Under the pieces are notes generated by a model. That model was given only the letters and a program-made list of their open reading frames with translations. It had not been told where the DNA came from and searched no databases. DNA of 64,000 nt from Turnera subulata. Lineage: Eukaryota; Streptophyta; Magnoliopsida; Malpighiales; Passifloraceae. This document shows positions 12,273-25,520 of the stretch, one piece after another (position 1 is the first letter of the stretch; every line of letters begins with the position of its first letter). The stretch lies in assembly GCA_028386065.3 (NCBI GenBank), contig JAKUCV010006762.1, positions 42,377 through 106,376 on the forward strand. Reading direction: 5' to 3'. A program made the position numbers and the translations under genes.

Positions 12273-15200
12273 TCATGACTGATAACTGAATACGGGCTGA
12301 AAATTTCCTTTGGATTCATCAAAAAACCATCTGCAAAAAAATGAGAAAATTAAAATTAAAACATAAAATAAAGAAATCTCTTATCAGATTATAGCCAAAA
12401 CCAGTCCATTCATCCTAATTGAATAAGAGCAATAACAAGAATTCACAGAATATAGATATCCATGTGAGGTGGATATCTTAGTCCATAGTATTCTTGCAAA
12501 ACTCACACCTAAAGTTCTTTTAAGTTCTTTCTGTCACTTGGGATACGAATCCAATAACTTACCCACTAAAGCATTCCCATAAGGATCAGATATGTGAAAA
12601 GCCAGAAAGCCCCCTACAATCTTTCCCTCTGCAGGATCAATATGGGGCAGGAACCGACAGCACCTTCCCGTAAAAATGACACTAGGAGACCTACTATTCT
12701 ACTCACCACTCAAGAGTCTATTTATTTCTCGAGCCTGACAGTGAAATTGAATTTCATTCCAAAAGCAACACTAAGTGGCACTGAAGCATCATCTAGAAAT
12801 AAAAATTTTCTCATTACAGATTTGTTTCACGTGAATTGAAGTCGCCGGAAATAACTAATCCCCTTAAAACCAAGTCTGATCTCTGTACGATTCCAGAACA
12901 ATTTGAAAGATTATAGTAAAACAGGAGAAGATGATAAAAGAGCCAAACATCTTATCTAGGGAGCAGGAGGGAGCCTACAGGTCCAAGAAATAAAACCCCG
13001 AACATCCAATAAGCCCTGGGTTCCAGAGAAGGCATTCAAATTTTGGGAAGTTCAGTAGATATGATTGCCACTCATATATTTGTTTCCTATCATATCTCTC
13101 TCTCCAGCAAGGATATAAGTATTCCTAAACAATTGAATCATGTGCAAGCTATAATAACCTAGCACCACTCTTCCTTCAATCCAAAATATTTGATCTTTGT
13201 GTTAGCTAAAACGAACAAGAAGAGCGAGGAAAAAGTTAGAAAAAAGAATTCTTCATGCATTTTTTCTAATGTATAGATCCACAAAAGTTATACAACAAAG
13301 AACATGAATTAGTAGGGATGCCACGTCAAGAAAAATAGATTGCAAATGCAAACACATGAATAAGACATATCAAAATATGCCATGCAATTCTTCTTTAGCA
13401 ATTCTAACCAGAAGTGAAAAAGCTTGTAATGCTCTTATGAAATGAGAAGGCATACTTGCACAAGAAAACTGGTGATGATTCATTCTTTGCCTCGGTTTCT
13501 GATTGGCTCTGTTTTTCACTCCTTTCCTTAAACTTGGTATGATGGAGAACTTCACATTGACCCTGGATCAAGCCAGCCAATACACTGATTCCATGATTGG
13601 ATTCATAGACCTGTAAGAGGGCACAGCATCATGTCATTATATGCAGAACCCTCAATGTTAGTGAAAATGCCAATTCAAGGAGGTGGAAGTAAAGTTGAAT
13701 TCTGTGACTGAGGACATTATATTGAATTTCAAATGGCCAGGTTAGCTTTAAGCAGGACACTTTTTGCTTGTGCATGCATATGAAGTCAGTAGTATGCCCA
13801 TGAATGGAGTACGTCCGTGAAAACAGCTGGCTGACACACCACAACAATTAAATTGAGATAATCAACAATGCAAACACTAGCGTCTCACCTCGTTGCTTTC
13901 AGGTGCACATGGATGGCCTACAGCTTTAGGCAAATCATCTGGAAAGTAACACCGGTTTACAAGAACCCACTTTGATCCAGATTTAATATCCTCCCACATG
14001 GCCTATAGGAGAAAACCATTCTCATATTAGAAATACTAAAAGCTCCAGCACAGGGAAAAAGAAGCAATCAAGACTAGAAAAGTAAAATGAATCAGGAAGC
14101 AACCAAAGTTTAATGTATTTGTTTTGGTATTTATATGATAATCACTGCTAACAGTTGAATGCTTCAAATTTGCTTACCTGTAGTTTAGAGGGTATCAACT
14201 TGGCATTGCTAGAATGGAAAAGGGCATGATCCTGCAGTTTATATGTCGCCCCATGTACACAACAAGCCTCATAATACCTTTTACCATCCACTACAGTAAG
14301 TACATTGCCAATCCATTCAACATTACGCAAGCCATTAGAAGCCAAATCATTCTGCCCTCCACTGCCATTGCTAGCATTAGGCTTCCCAACTGAGTTTGCA
14401 TGCACAACATCTTGCTCACTTCTCTCGGAATCATGTCTTGACTCACAATCAGTATTCTCTCTCTTAATCTCCGACTCTTTGACAATGGATTGGGCCTGGC
14501 AAGTATTTGATGAAACTTCATCAAAGTTTGATGCTTTAGAGTGGATCATATCTTGTTGAATGTGCAAGCTTTTCAAATCATCATCTTGACCAATTTTATC
14601 AGATATTACAGCAGGAGGCTGCGCTTTAGAGGCTGAACTCTCATCCTGTTTACATGATTCAGAAACTTGAGTTTGTTGAGTAGATCTTTCAGCTGAGTTA
14701 TTAGATAAAGTTCCAGAAAGAGTCCCCTGCTCCACACCTCTTCCACCTGATGAGATACTTTCTGCTGTATCTTTTTCCTTGGGAATCTTTTGATCCAAAC
14801 CTGAATCCAGATTCTTGCTGCCCAAAGCATCAGATCCAGCTGTACTTTGTAAGCTAGAACTCTTATTTGTCATTGGCTTCTCTTGATTGACCTTTGGATC
14901 TGCAGTTCCAGTTTTCTTATCTGATGAAGACTGAGCTCCAGAAGCATTAGGAGTCCCTTTTGGAGGAGTCGTCATGCTTCTCATGACACGGCCATATTTA
15001 GGAGGCAAAGGTTTTCCAGCGCTTAATGCTGTGCACTTTGAGCAGTGCCATTCACCTCTAGGGATTCCTTTCTGATTAAGTGCCTCTAGACATTTTAAGT
15101 GATATCCTTTCTCACAAGAGTCACAAAGAACCACGGTGTCAATCTCATGAACAATAACTCTGCACATCTGACAGACAGTAGCATTGCTCATATAATCCCT

Positions 15201-16619
15201 GGAAGGCGGAGTCCACTTGGGACGTTCAGGAAGCTTTTGTTGCAACAACTTTTGAACAAGTTTAGCAATTTCGCCATGATTATTGATGGCTGAAGAAGGG
15301 TGAACCAATTTCACGTTTTGCATGGGTGGATGTATGCTAGGCAAAGTTGTAGAGTTCTGCACTTGTGGAGGTATGCTAGGCAAACCTGTGGAGTTTTGCA
15401 TCATTGGATGTGTGCTAGGCAAACTTGTAGATGGAGATTGAATAACAACGGGTCTAAATGCTTGATCTCTAGTGACTTGCGAAGATGATCGCGGCAAACC
15501 ACCCAAATCAGAAGTTCCATCAATCTTGACAGCATTATGATTTGCCATCTTGTTTTCTGGTGCAATTTTACCTGAAGACGTAGAATGTGGTTGCAGAGAC
15601 CAAGTTGGAGTATTAACCAGATGATGATTTGCTGCAATTAGATAATTTACGAAGCATATACCTCAAAATCTCACAAATAGACAAGAAAATTCAAATATTA
15701 TCATCTCAGCAAATAAGGGAAAAGCTGAGTTGTTGATTAATAAAGGAAGAGCTGTCATGGAAAAGGGAATGAAGATATTGAGGACTACCTTGCATTTGCG
15801 GGGCATAGGTCGTTCCATTTGTTCCTCCATCAAATTTAGGCTGTGTTTTTGCTACTGCAGAAGAATCCCTTCCTAAATGACCACTAGGTAACCCGGTAGC
15901 GTGAGGCTGATACGTTACAGCTGCAGTTGTTGTTGCCACAGGGTTATGCCCCTGAAGCACGGAAGAACCGGCAGCCCCTCCAGAAGGCATTGCAACATTA
16001 CTAGTTTTGTCCGATGAAATTGTACGAATAGTATGCATGGGCCCTAAGCTCTGTGTATATGTAGTAGCAGGAGCCGAGAATTTCTTTGCATCATCCATCT
16101 AATAGAAAATAAGAAATGTCATATAATCAGTTGCAATCTTCCAATACGCAATCTATTTCACAATTGCTAACAAACCCAACTACCACAAAACAGAACTGAA
16201 ACTTTACTTCTTACCTTTCTCTTGGCGAGTGAGAATTTGTCTTTAATTGAGAGTCTCGACGCCCGAAACCCTAACCGCTGATCTTTAGCCTTCCAATTGA
16301 GCCCAAGATCCTCGATAACCGTCCAAACGGAGTCCCTGGCCACCAAATCCTTGGGCGAGAATCCTTCACAAATCTCAGCCAATTTTGCCCTGGCCTCCGC
16401 CATCAGCTCAACCTCCGCCTCCGTGGGGCTCCTCCCCCCGCCCCTCATCCCCGCCATGGCCGACAACACCAGAACGATCTCGGCCACTCTCCGCATCTCC
16501 TCCTGCCCGGCCTTCGCCCTCTTCACCGGCCTCTCCTCCAGCCCCTCGCCCTCCGCGGGCCTCTTCTCCGCAGAGGGGCCGTCAGATTCCGGGGCCTCGG
16601 CATTGGGCGCCGGATCCAT
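12273..16619 (-). CDS. PHD-finger protein with BAH-like C-terminal region
   Basis: Six coding exons rebuild an 831-residue protein: 16215-16619, 15789-16098, 14178-15631, 13889-14002, 13456-13610 and 12273-12330. All introns are GT-AG and every phase matches. Residues 1-135 form a conserved N-terminal region rich in charged helices. Residues 308-344 hold three copies of an LPSxxPxxQN-type repeat. The PHD finger is at about 392-438, with the C4HC3 ligands from CQMC to CSKC; such fingers read histone H3 tails. After a Ser/Thr/Gln-rich stretch, residues from about 676 to the end resemble a BAH module (tryptophan- and tyrosine-rich, ending in a KWFFDESKG motif). A nuclear chromatin reader is likely. 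It resembles the Arabidopsis At3g20280/At1g50620 type (from memory). The last exon is only 58 bases. Substrate and partners are unknown. Confidence 0.92.
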
Positions 16620-17954
16620 GGCTCCGACCGCCGTTCAAGGGACAGGAAAAGGGGGAGAGAAGCGCGAGGCACCCCAGGGAGTGGGGAGGAGGAGGAGGCG
16701 AGGAGGAGGGATTTGAAAAAATTGAGACGTTGAAGAGGGAGAAATTAAAAGGGAGGAGCTTTTTGGCGGGTAAATTGGGTGGGAGAGGAAAGATTTTTTG
16801 GGTTTATTTAGTTAAAGGAGTATTAAGTTGTTGTTGTGTGTGATGTATGAGAAAAACGGTGCGCGAGTTTGAGAGAGCACACAGAGAGAGAGGGATAACA
16901 GCGCTCGAGGAAACCAAACAAAAAAAAATTAGAGGGGCAGCGTGTGCGTGCGTGCGTGAGAGAGTGAACGAGGAGGGTTATTTGGCTTTTGTTACTTCTG
17001 CTCCGGTTCAACTGAACCGATAGGTTTACTCATGCGGTTTTGAGTTTCGGTTCGGATTAGGAGAGGAGATGGCGAATTTGGGGGTTTTCCAGTGTGTTTT
17101 CGTCTTCTAGGGATTTTGGAATTTGGGGCGCTTACTGTGTCTGTGTGGGAGTTACAGTTACTACAAGGTTTGTCAGTTTTTTTAACTTTAATGAGTTCGT
17201 TACGTTATTATTATTTTTTTTTTCGTTATGAATTTTCAACGGTATTTAGCAACAATTTAACTGCTGTTAAGTGTCAACATAAGAATTTTTGAAAGTTAAA
17301 CAACGTTGGCTCAACATAGGCTCATCTCGATTATTTGTTGTCCGCATATAATAATATTCAACTTATCTGATTTTTTTTTTTTGTGTTTAAAACACGAAAT
17401 AATCGCATTACTGTCAAAGGCATTAATACATCGTCCCAATAAGAAAAACTAGATTCGACCAATTCCATTTTAGCCACTAATTCCATTTCATTACATCCCA
17501 TTACATAAAAAAAAAAAAATAATGCCGTAAGAACATATAATGAAGCCATCGACTATTCTTTAACTTCCGACCATATTATATTTAGACGTCAATTAATTTC
17601 TTTTTCCAATCAATTTATTTTCTTTTTAACTTCAGACACATCTCGTCGGGAAAAAAATAATTAATGTTTAAATATGATACAGCAACGAGAAAAAAAGTTA
17701 ATGGTTGGATAACATATAAACTATTAGAAGAAAGGTGAGCAATTCCTTTGATACATATAATTATTCCTCATACTTTTTTTTTTTTTGAGAACCTCCTCAT
17801 ACTTTTTTTTTCAATATCAATCTTGAATTTCATGTACTTTAGTTCTAAGCAAAATAATGTTCAATCACAATATATTATCCTAGGAAAATGAAAATAGAAG
17901 ATATATATTTTATGACTAAAAAAGCAATGCTGATTTTTTAAACATACTTGACAC

Positions 17955-18005
<51 letters not shown>

Positions 18006-18858
18006 TATGAAGGCTAGTGTCTCACACCTCTTGTTTTTTTTTGCAAGAGAATTGAAATAAAAATAGTAAAACTACAATTGTCAAAATGAAAATAGAGCTG
18101 AATTAGGAATTAAATCGGACATTTTGCCAAAGCCAATTCATAATTTGAAGCTCTCCCAAAAACATTAAAGATTTACAGCGACATTTCAATTAACGCACAT
18201 TCTTCTTATCGATTCAGGGGCTATTTTTCTTTTTTTTCTTTTTTTTTTCTTTTTCCATGTGATGAAAACTTCCCTACTACCCTATTTTGTTCTCTATTCT
18301 TTTTTTTTTATTTAATATTAGGAGAGTATCCCGAAACTAAACTCCTTTATCTTTTATCTTTTTTTTTTTTAAACTCCTTTATCCAACAGCCCATACTTCA
18401 TGTCTGAGTTCGTTACCAGCCAGATTAATGTAGCTTATTTTTGATCCCTATATTTGATCTGGCATCAACACGTTCGGCTCTGCGCAAACGACTTGTCATT
18501 TGGAAAATCAGAGGCAACAAGAATAGTTTTCAGGCGCAGTTGTCACTTGACAGCTAAAACTTAAAACATTTATGCCTTTCGCTGCAAGAGATGGAGTAAG
18601 GAAAATAATTTTTCTGAAAGAATAGAATAACTGCAAACACAAATCACAATAGTATATGTAGCAAGAAACCTTTTTCAAATTGATGGATGACACATATGTT
18701 AAACACAGATGTAAATCTCCACACTGTCCAAACTACACAGCAATGTCTGTACACATTATACAGCATGTGAATAAGATGATATGTAGTTGTCTACTTTTTC
18801 GTAATAATATACAAGCATCCAGGTGCGTGAAATCTTTGCTGGGTGATGAGATGGTAAA
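16620..18858. other. PHD-gene promoter side and 3' flank of LBR gene
   Basis: No gene seen. The part next to 16619 should hold the promoter and 5' UTR of the PHD-finger gene and is GA/CT-rich, with GAGA runs near 16880. Further on there are poly-A and poly-T runs and a pure AT dinucleotide microsatellite at about 17959-18002. Confidence 0.6.
17959..18002. repeat. (AT)n microsatellite
   Basis: About 22 uninterrupted AT units in an AT-rich intergenic stretch. Length is likely to vary between individuals. Confidence 0.95.
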
Positions 18859-21800
18859 TCATGTGACAGCAAGGTTGCTGCATATCCCCATTTCTGCCTC
18901 GGCATATTGAATCTCCGGGTTCTTGAATGTAAATCCATGAAGAATTGGCAAAGCATATCCTCTCATGAGGTGTAAGTTCACATATGGAATGAAGACGCTC
19001 TCAATAATGTCGTGCATTACTGGCTGAAAGTATTTCCAAGGCAATGTGAGTGCCACAATAAGTGAAGTAGTTTCTAATTGTCATCCAACCATGGAAAAAC
19101 AAAGTGAAGCCCTCTAACTAGTCATTAGCATAACGGAAGAGCACAACATGCTGAAGATGTAGTTGGTAATAAGTGGCATGTTACATTATAAGAATATTTC
19201 GAGCTTAATTTATTCAATTGCTAATATCATTAAAGAATCACTTTAAAGAGTATCCAGTTTTCCTAGCCCAGCAAACAAGTCATTGGAAAACATTGGTGGT
19301 CATATCAAGGAACGGAGACCCAAGCCTTCCAGTCTTGTGGCAGCCATCTTATATTTTCAAATTCAGAAGAGGTTTGATAGTCTAAATAATAACACCGAAT
19401 TTCACCCTCTTATATACAACACATGACCTACGCCTAGATACATTGACCTGTTTCAGGCAACATGCCCATTAATTGACCGGAGCAACCAGCTAACTGCAAA
19501 GTTCTCGAGACAATTTTTTATTTCGAGTAAAGAGAGTAATTCAAAAGCTTCATAGCATTTCAATAAGTTCATCAATGTCCACTCGAAGTCCCACAACAAC
19601 AAGATGTTGAATCAGAAACAGGAATTGTGAAGCTTAAATTCATTACCTGAAGTAATTGCATATGCACGTTGCCAATTTTGCTCCATTTTAAAGACATGTT
19701 GAAGTTTTTCAACTTGAGGTCACTGGCTAGTTTATTGCTTAAAATTTGTGGAGAGCACCCATTGCTAAGTTCCTGCACCGACCAAACAGAACCTGGTATC
19801 ACCAAGACAGCATATTGGTGGCATCCAGAGCCTCTTAAAAATCACTGGATTTGTATACACTACTGAAAAACATCACTAGTACCCCTTAATTACAGTTTAC
19901 AGATACTACAATTTACAGTGCTAATTGCCTAGAAGGACTATGCCATTTGGCTGTACAATAATAATAAGGGAAGAGGAAGGCCATTGACATGTAAATTGAG
20001 AACAAACTGAAACTCTAAGCACACATACCAATGAGACACATGCAACTGGTATAACGTCACCAGCATCCAAAACATTGACAGTCACATCTACATAAATAGT
20101 GACATTGATGCCCACATCCTCTATTTTCACAATCGGCGCAGATGTGATTGTTATGGTGAGAGTCATGTTATCATCCGGGTATTGTGTGTACAGTTGAGGA
20201 TAGATAAATTTCCATGATGCTGTGTTCAAAAGAGATTGATCCACAAACTTGTCAACTGTCCAGAGCATATGACCTGTCTGATTGCAGAAAACATCAAACC
20301 CTCAGTTCAAATCCATAACCAGCAAAAGATAATACATCAAGGGTGAAACTTGTCCAGTGTTCAAAACACAAAACAGAGAAAATTTTCCATGAAGGGCCGA
20401 CAAATTGATACAAGCCATGAGACCAGAGTTAAGCAAAATGATGAGCTAAATTCATCGTGGAGTGGAGTGGCTACCTTCCCAAATTCTTCCTAGTTGGAGT
20501 ATAAACTTTCAGCATAGAAAAGGCTGGTGACATGACACGTTTTCCCTCTTGGTTCAAATTTTTATTGCTAAGACAACTTTACTGTCTTGTTAAGAACTTA
20601 TCAAAAGAAAGAAAGACTTCAAAAGTGCTGGACCACATCAATGTTTCAGAAAGCAAAAACTTACACTGAAATATACTGAAGTTGCACTATTAAAAACATC
20701 TTCATGTAATGAAATTTCAATCATCTTATCTGGATGTTTGCAGGCCAAAGGGGCCCATGTCCCTTCATAGTAATTGATGGGAACTGAAACAGTATCCACT
20801 TCTGCGAATAAACCATTGATTTCAAATTCAATGGAAGAAGTGCTCAGCACAGGGTTGTCCACGAAAGTAATATTCATTGAAGCAGTATGATCAATTGCGA
20901 AATGTTTTGGAAGAGATTGCAATCGGGTGTCAAGTTTTCCTATTCCTTCTTTGATTTTCTTGGAAATGGCATTTTCTACTGCAGACCCTATTGGTCCTTC
21001 AAAAGCATCAATCAACCTGGAAGGTAAAGAGGACAAAATTGCTACAAGTAAATATAGTGGTATGACTTCCAAATATGATATTAAAAAAAAAAAACTTGGA
21101 ATTCAGAAAAAGAAAACCCATTCAAGCAAGAAAATGAGTTTCTAGACATTTTCATTCATTTTGGAATTTATAGAATTCTTCATTCCCCAAAATTTTTGTG
21201 CTTTTCATTAAAGATTCTATCAGGACCATCTTCCTACAACTGTTGGAGAAATTCAGCTTTTCTGTAGCAAAACCAATCAGCTTTATACGAAAAAGAATGC
21301 TGGTCGCCTCAAATGATGCATAATACTATTTTCACAAGTGATGGAGTATAGTTCCAGGAAAAAAAACTTAGATTTTTGAGACGATTGCTTACCCTTGATA
21401 CAGCCAAGATGCTCCACCATTAAGCGTGATAGAGATATCTTTCACATGACATCCACAGTCCAAGACATATACTTTAAGAGTTCCTCCTTCTTCCTTTAAA
21501 GCTACAGTAAACCCCACGTCCATACCTTTAACCTGTACAGAAGCAGCGTTCATCAATTTTTACTTTGTTGAAATAAGCTGCAGATGATGGGTTAATCCGT
21601 TGATCTTCAAGTAAAGTAAAAATTGGTAACTGAACTTATCTGCTGTTAATTATTTTCAAGCCAATGCATTAATCATTAGCATTACCAAGTATTTATTCAC
21701 TTCACTCAATTCTGCAGCTGAACTTTAAACCTTTGCCTTCATTCTTCTAAAGTTAATGTACTACTCATTATCATTATCAATTTTTTCTCGAGTTCATTCA

Positions 21801-22503
21801 ATTGTGCAGTCTAAATTTTAAACCTTTTGTCCCAATACTCATACTCTAGCCAGAGTGAACTTGTGAACAAACACAATTTAAATACTTAAAATCCCAAACT
21901 CCCAGGAACAACCTCTCCAAGTACAGAAGGCCTTCACCCGAACTCTTCTTCTCAGGCTTAATAAAAGTTTAAACAACCATAATATACTCAAAGAATTACG
22001 CATAAGACAACGAAAAATGGCACCAACTCTCATTTTCTTTGATAACCACCCAAAGTCACAAGTGTCTCCCACATATTTACCTGAACTGATGCATCTCCAT
22101 GATCGGATATCACCACAATCCAAGTAGAATAAGAGTACTTCCAGTTCATGCTCAAATCGGCAGTAGCACCCGAAGCAACAAGGACCAAACCTGTCTCTCC
22201 AGTTTCAACATAGGAAGAAGCAATCTCCACACTGTAAATAGTGATATTTGAAAGAACGATCTTGACTTTGCCAATGAGTGGGATTTTTACCGACTTCTCA
22301 ATATCTGGTAGCTGAAGTGGAAGCATGGAGGATATAGCCTTGTCTATTAGCACATCCTTGGCAAAGTCAATACCTTTACTGGACAAAAGTACAGAAACAT
22401 GCCCTTCATCATTGGACTGCAGATGGGTACTCGCAGGAACCAATAGAAGAGATAAGAGCAACAAGAAGACTGTATGTCCCATGAACTCTGAGGACATAAC
22501 CAT
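18859..22503 (-). CDS. LBR: BPI/LBP family lipid-binding protein (LBR type)
   Basis: Six exons give a 484-residue protein, the usual length for plant members of the bactericidal permeability-increasing / LPS-binding protein family: 22081-22503, 21393-21532, 20665-21016, 20029-20277, 19647-19772 and 18859-19023. All introns are GT-AG and phases agree. The first residues contain a hydrophobic signal peptide (FLLLLSLLLVPAS) followed by the family start (HVSVLLSSKGIDFAKDVL), so the product should be secreted or extracellular. The mid region has the plant motif VLDCGCHVKDISI and a GGASWLYQG segment; the C-terminal half carries the second lipid-binding fold, ending at PVMHDIIESVFIPYVN and beyond. 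Arabidopsis relatives LBR-1 and LBR-2 bind bacterial lipopolysaccharide. ATG at 22503 is used; the next in-frame ATG (22497) is equally possible. Confidence 0.93.
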
Positions 22504-23399
22504 GTTTTAAGGATATGGTTGGGAAACCATAGTACAAGCCATACAAATACAGAAACACAGTTGCTTAAAAGGAGAGAATTTCTTGTTATCTTGACAAGTT
22601 TTAAGAAGAAAAAAGAATGATTTTGACTTGGATGTAACTGGGGGTGAGTTTATGTGCACGAAGGTGGCTGAGGGGTTTGGACCCATATCAATTACTTCTA
22701 TTGATTGTTGGCTTGGACTTCAACCAGATGATGTTCGGCTTTACATCAAGGCTCCGCGTGTCTACAACTCGCGACACTAACATGCTCGCTTCATCCAATC
22801 ACAATCAGTCAAATCATCAAAAAGACTGGAGTTGTTAATTGTTATGTTCTGAAAGCGCGTGGTTCTGGTTCAGACCAAGCATCTAGGAATAGAACTATGG
22901 AAGATTCGCGTTTGAGACTTGCACTGTTGCACACCCGAACATAGCTGGGTCAATAAAAATACCCGACAAGTAACCTTAAACAAAGATTTCAATGTTGAAC
23001 TAAACTAGTTATGTTTTCGTTGGTCGTTTCATGACAACAAAGAGGAGATTGGAAGTGTCTAAAATGGCTGGAGGGTCATGAAGATTGAAGAGGAATCTAT
23101 CATTTCGACACTACCTCTGCTCAGCGAACAATGTAATAACAACACACTTTAGGTGAAAAAAAAAAAATGAAAATAGCTGTTTATGATCATCTTTTCTCCA
23201 TCCACAATCGGTGAATAAATAGCTCGGTATTCTGGGAGCATTGACCTTCACGTGCACATGTAGCCTGTATATTTTGGATTTTCAAATGAAATCATGTCTT
23301 TCCTGATTCTAGAAGGAAAAAAGATCAGATAGGGATAAAAAGACAAAAGTATCAGAAGCCAAGTCTTGTGCAATATTTGCAATTGGGACCTGTATACGG
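22504..23399. other. Upstream region of LBR gene, no gene seen
   Basis: About 0.9 kb between the LBR start and the hAT element. It should contain the LBR promoter; no distinct motif is claimed. Confidence 0.6.
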
Positions 23400-23419
23400 G
23401 CAGCAGCTAGGGGTGTAAA

Positions 23420-23645
23420 CGAGCCGAGTCGAGCCGAGTAGTGCCTTGCTCGACTCGAGCTCGTTAAGGAATCCCAAGCTCGAGCTCGAGCTCGAGCTCG
23501 ATCGAGCTTGCATATTTGAGCTCGAGCTCGAGCTCGTTTGATTTTACCATTACTCGAGTTCGGCTCGTTAAGGCTCGATAAGTAGTTGTTTGCTTCGATA
23601 GCTAGATCTGAGCTCGTTAACGCAAGCTCGTTTAAGCTCGTTAAA
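23420..23645. repeat. Left subterminal GCTCG repeat cluster of the hAT element
   Basis: Many copies of CTCGAG, GAGCTC, AGCTCGTTAA and related words, in both orientations, directly inside the left inverted repeat. In known hAT elements such subterminal words are bound by the transposase. The pure run near 23477-23502 is a self-complementary CGAGCT repeat. Confidence 0.85.
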
Positions 23646-23887
23646 ATAGACATTCAGAATATTTTGAACGATACAATCCAAAGTCCAAATATAACTAAAA
23701 TTTGGTAAACTGAGCAAAAAATTTCAGAAAAAAAAAACTCCATGAATGAACCATGGCAACAAGCTCCAAAACTCTAAATCAACACTCCCTCCTTGGAAAA
23801 TCAACATACACCGTAAGCATAATCACCACAAAAAACCATACAATTTCAACACTACAAACAAAACAGAACACAACACACTACAATCAC

Positions 23888-24160
23888 TTATCCAACAAAT
23901 TCAGGGAAGTGGTCCATAACCATATCCAACCATTCACAAGAAGCATCAGCATGAGAGGATCCAATCCAATGAATCAACAATTTGGTGATACTAGTATTGC
24001 CTCTTCTCGTTGGCTTCCTATCAAGTATAACAGCAGGCATACGAGGGACTTCTTCACCACTTGTTGCTCTGGTTTGCCAGCGGTTCAGGGCAGCTGCAAG
24101 TTCAACTCCAGTTGTATCATACAAACTGTACATATCAACTAAGCGCAGAAGTAGAGTCAA
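23888..24160 (-). pseudogene. Ty3/gypsy polyprotein fragment (integrase C-terminal/chromodomain-like end)
   Basis: The minus-strand frame includes PAVILDRKPTRRGN followed by KLLIHWIGSS, a Cys-Glu-Trp stretch and DHFPEF. This matches the shape of the C-terminal end of plant gypsy polyproteins (ILDRR..KRGN...VLV.W...P...ATWE......FP.F). Only about 80 residues are recognisable and the fragment ends with a stop. It is nested in the hAT element, either as an older insertion or as captured sequence. Confidence 0.6.
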
Positions 24161-24492
24161 TATCGCATACCTTACTACTAACTTGATACTGAGTTGTTAC
24201 AATTGTGCTGCTACCTTCTGCAAAATAAAAAAAAAAAAAGAAGAAGAAGACCTCATTGCTTGTCTAATGGCTGTGCAAGAATTGAAGTGATATTAAGTGC
24301 AGCGTAATACCAAACTAAGCAAGGCAATCATATATCACAGTCTATCCGAATAGAGACTAAGCATGCTGTTCTAAATACTACAAATCTTATGGGGGTATTA
24401 GTAAAACAACAAGGCTGAGAAATAAATCCCAGTTTGTTGAGCTATTAAACCCCAGAGATCAGGTGATCACTCATAATAAATCTTGCAAGCAC

Positions 24493-25520
24493 CTGGATTT
24501 ATGCTGTGGATGTAACACTGGAAACCCAATCTGACAAATCTGACATGCGCCTCTCTTCTTGTTCCTCTTCATTCATCAAGCGCATTTTATACTGCAGCAC
24601 CTCATCCCCTTTGGATAGTTTCGCAGTATACGATCCCTGGTACCACAACAAATTTAGAAATGTATTATTCTTTTTTTGTCAAATTTAGAAATGTATTATT
24701 GACATCACCTGTAGTCAAGAAACGACATAAAACTTTAGAAAGCTATATAATAAACAACTAATGTGATTACCATCAAGCCAACAACCACAATCCACAAAAT
24801 TGATCTTAGCGCACCCAAAAGCATCTTTGGCTGGTGGTGATTGTAGAGGTTTGTTAGCCTGAGTAAGAGTTCCACCACAGGCTCCTTCATTGCTGTTATA
24901 CAGTTGCTCACAGAGATTGTCAAGCTTCTTTTGTATACCTGACAGCACCTGATCCTGAAAAAGACCCAACACATAGAAAACATCCCTTTATCACTGAAAA
25001 TAGCAGGTAACTCAAAACTCTCGTACTAATTATTGCTAATTGCCCCGTTCAAAACACACACATAAGAGAACATGAAAACCAATTATTGCTGTCTGTGTCG
25101 ATTAAAATTCAAAATTGCCCCTCGCATTAAATTGTACAAAATCCAAAACATTAATTTCATAATGCAGCACCACAAATTCAAAAAGAAGTGCTTTTGCAGA
25201 TGAAAAAGACACAACCAGAGAAAAGAACGAGGAAAAGCAAACCGTCATCCCCTATCTAAAACCCATTTGTTATACCATTATTAAAAAAAAAAAGAAGAAA
25301 AGGGCCACTGACTCTAAGCTCCACAGACTTCTTGAGCTGCAAGACCAGCCTGTTCTTCTTCAACTCGGCAACCGCGACACCAATCACGGCCACGACGAGG
25401 AACCTCTGAATCGACACGACACAACCACCTCATCAGCACGACAACGAAACGAAAAAAGAAAAAAGAAAAAGAGGAAGCGAACAGAGGAGCGGCAAAGCTT
25501 ACCGCAGAAGACGAAGGCAT
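24493..25520 (-). pseudogene. Captured 5' part of an unrecognised host gene
   Basis: Four exon-like blocks with splice sites lie in order on the minus strand: 25503-25520 (MPSSSA), 25313-25405 (RFLVVAVIGVAVAELKKN and on, 31 residues with a possible membrane segment), 24771-24954 (61 residues, starting DQVLSGIQKKLDNLCEQL) and 24493-24636 (GSYTAKLSKGDEVLQYKM and on, acidic and helical). The first three join in frame. The join of the third and fourth is out of frame by one base with the visible splice sites, and the fourth has a TAA (24499-24501) six bases before its donor site. No later exons follow. This fits a gene fragment with its first exon and upstream GC-rich region, taken up by the hAT element. 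I do not recognise the parent gene. Confidence 0.7.

Noticed and set aside
14291..15637. Further open frames on both strands
   Set aside because: Shadows of the large PHD-gene exon in other frames.
16297..16843. Plus-strand open frames of 139 and 152 codons
   Set aside because: They are antisense to the GC-rich first exon of the PHD gene and its 5' flank, of low complexity and without a domain.
24493..25520. Functional host gene native to this place
   Set aside because: It lies wholly within the hAT element, lacks later exons and is out of frame at one join.
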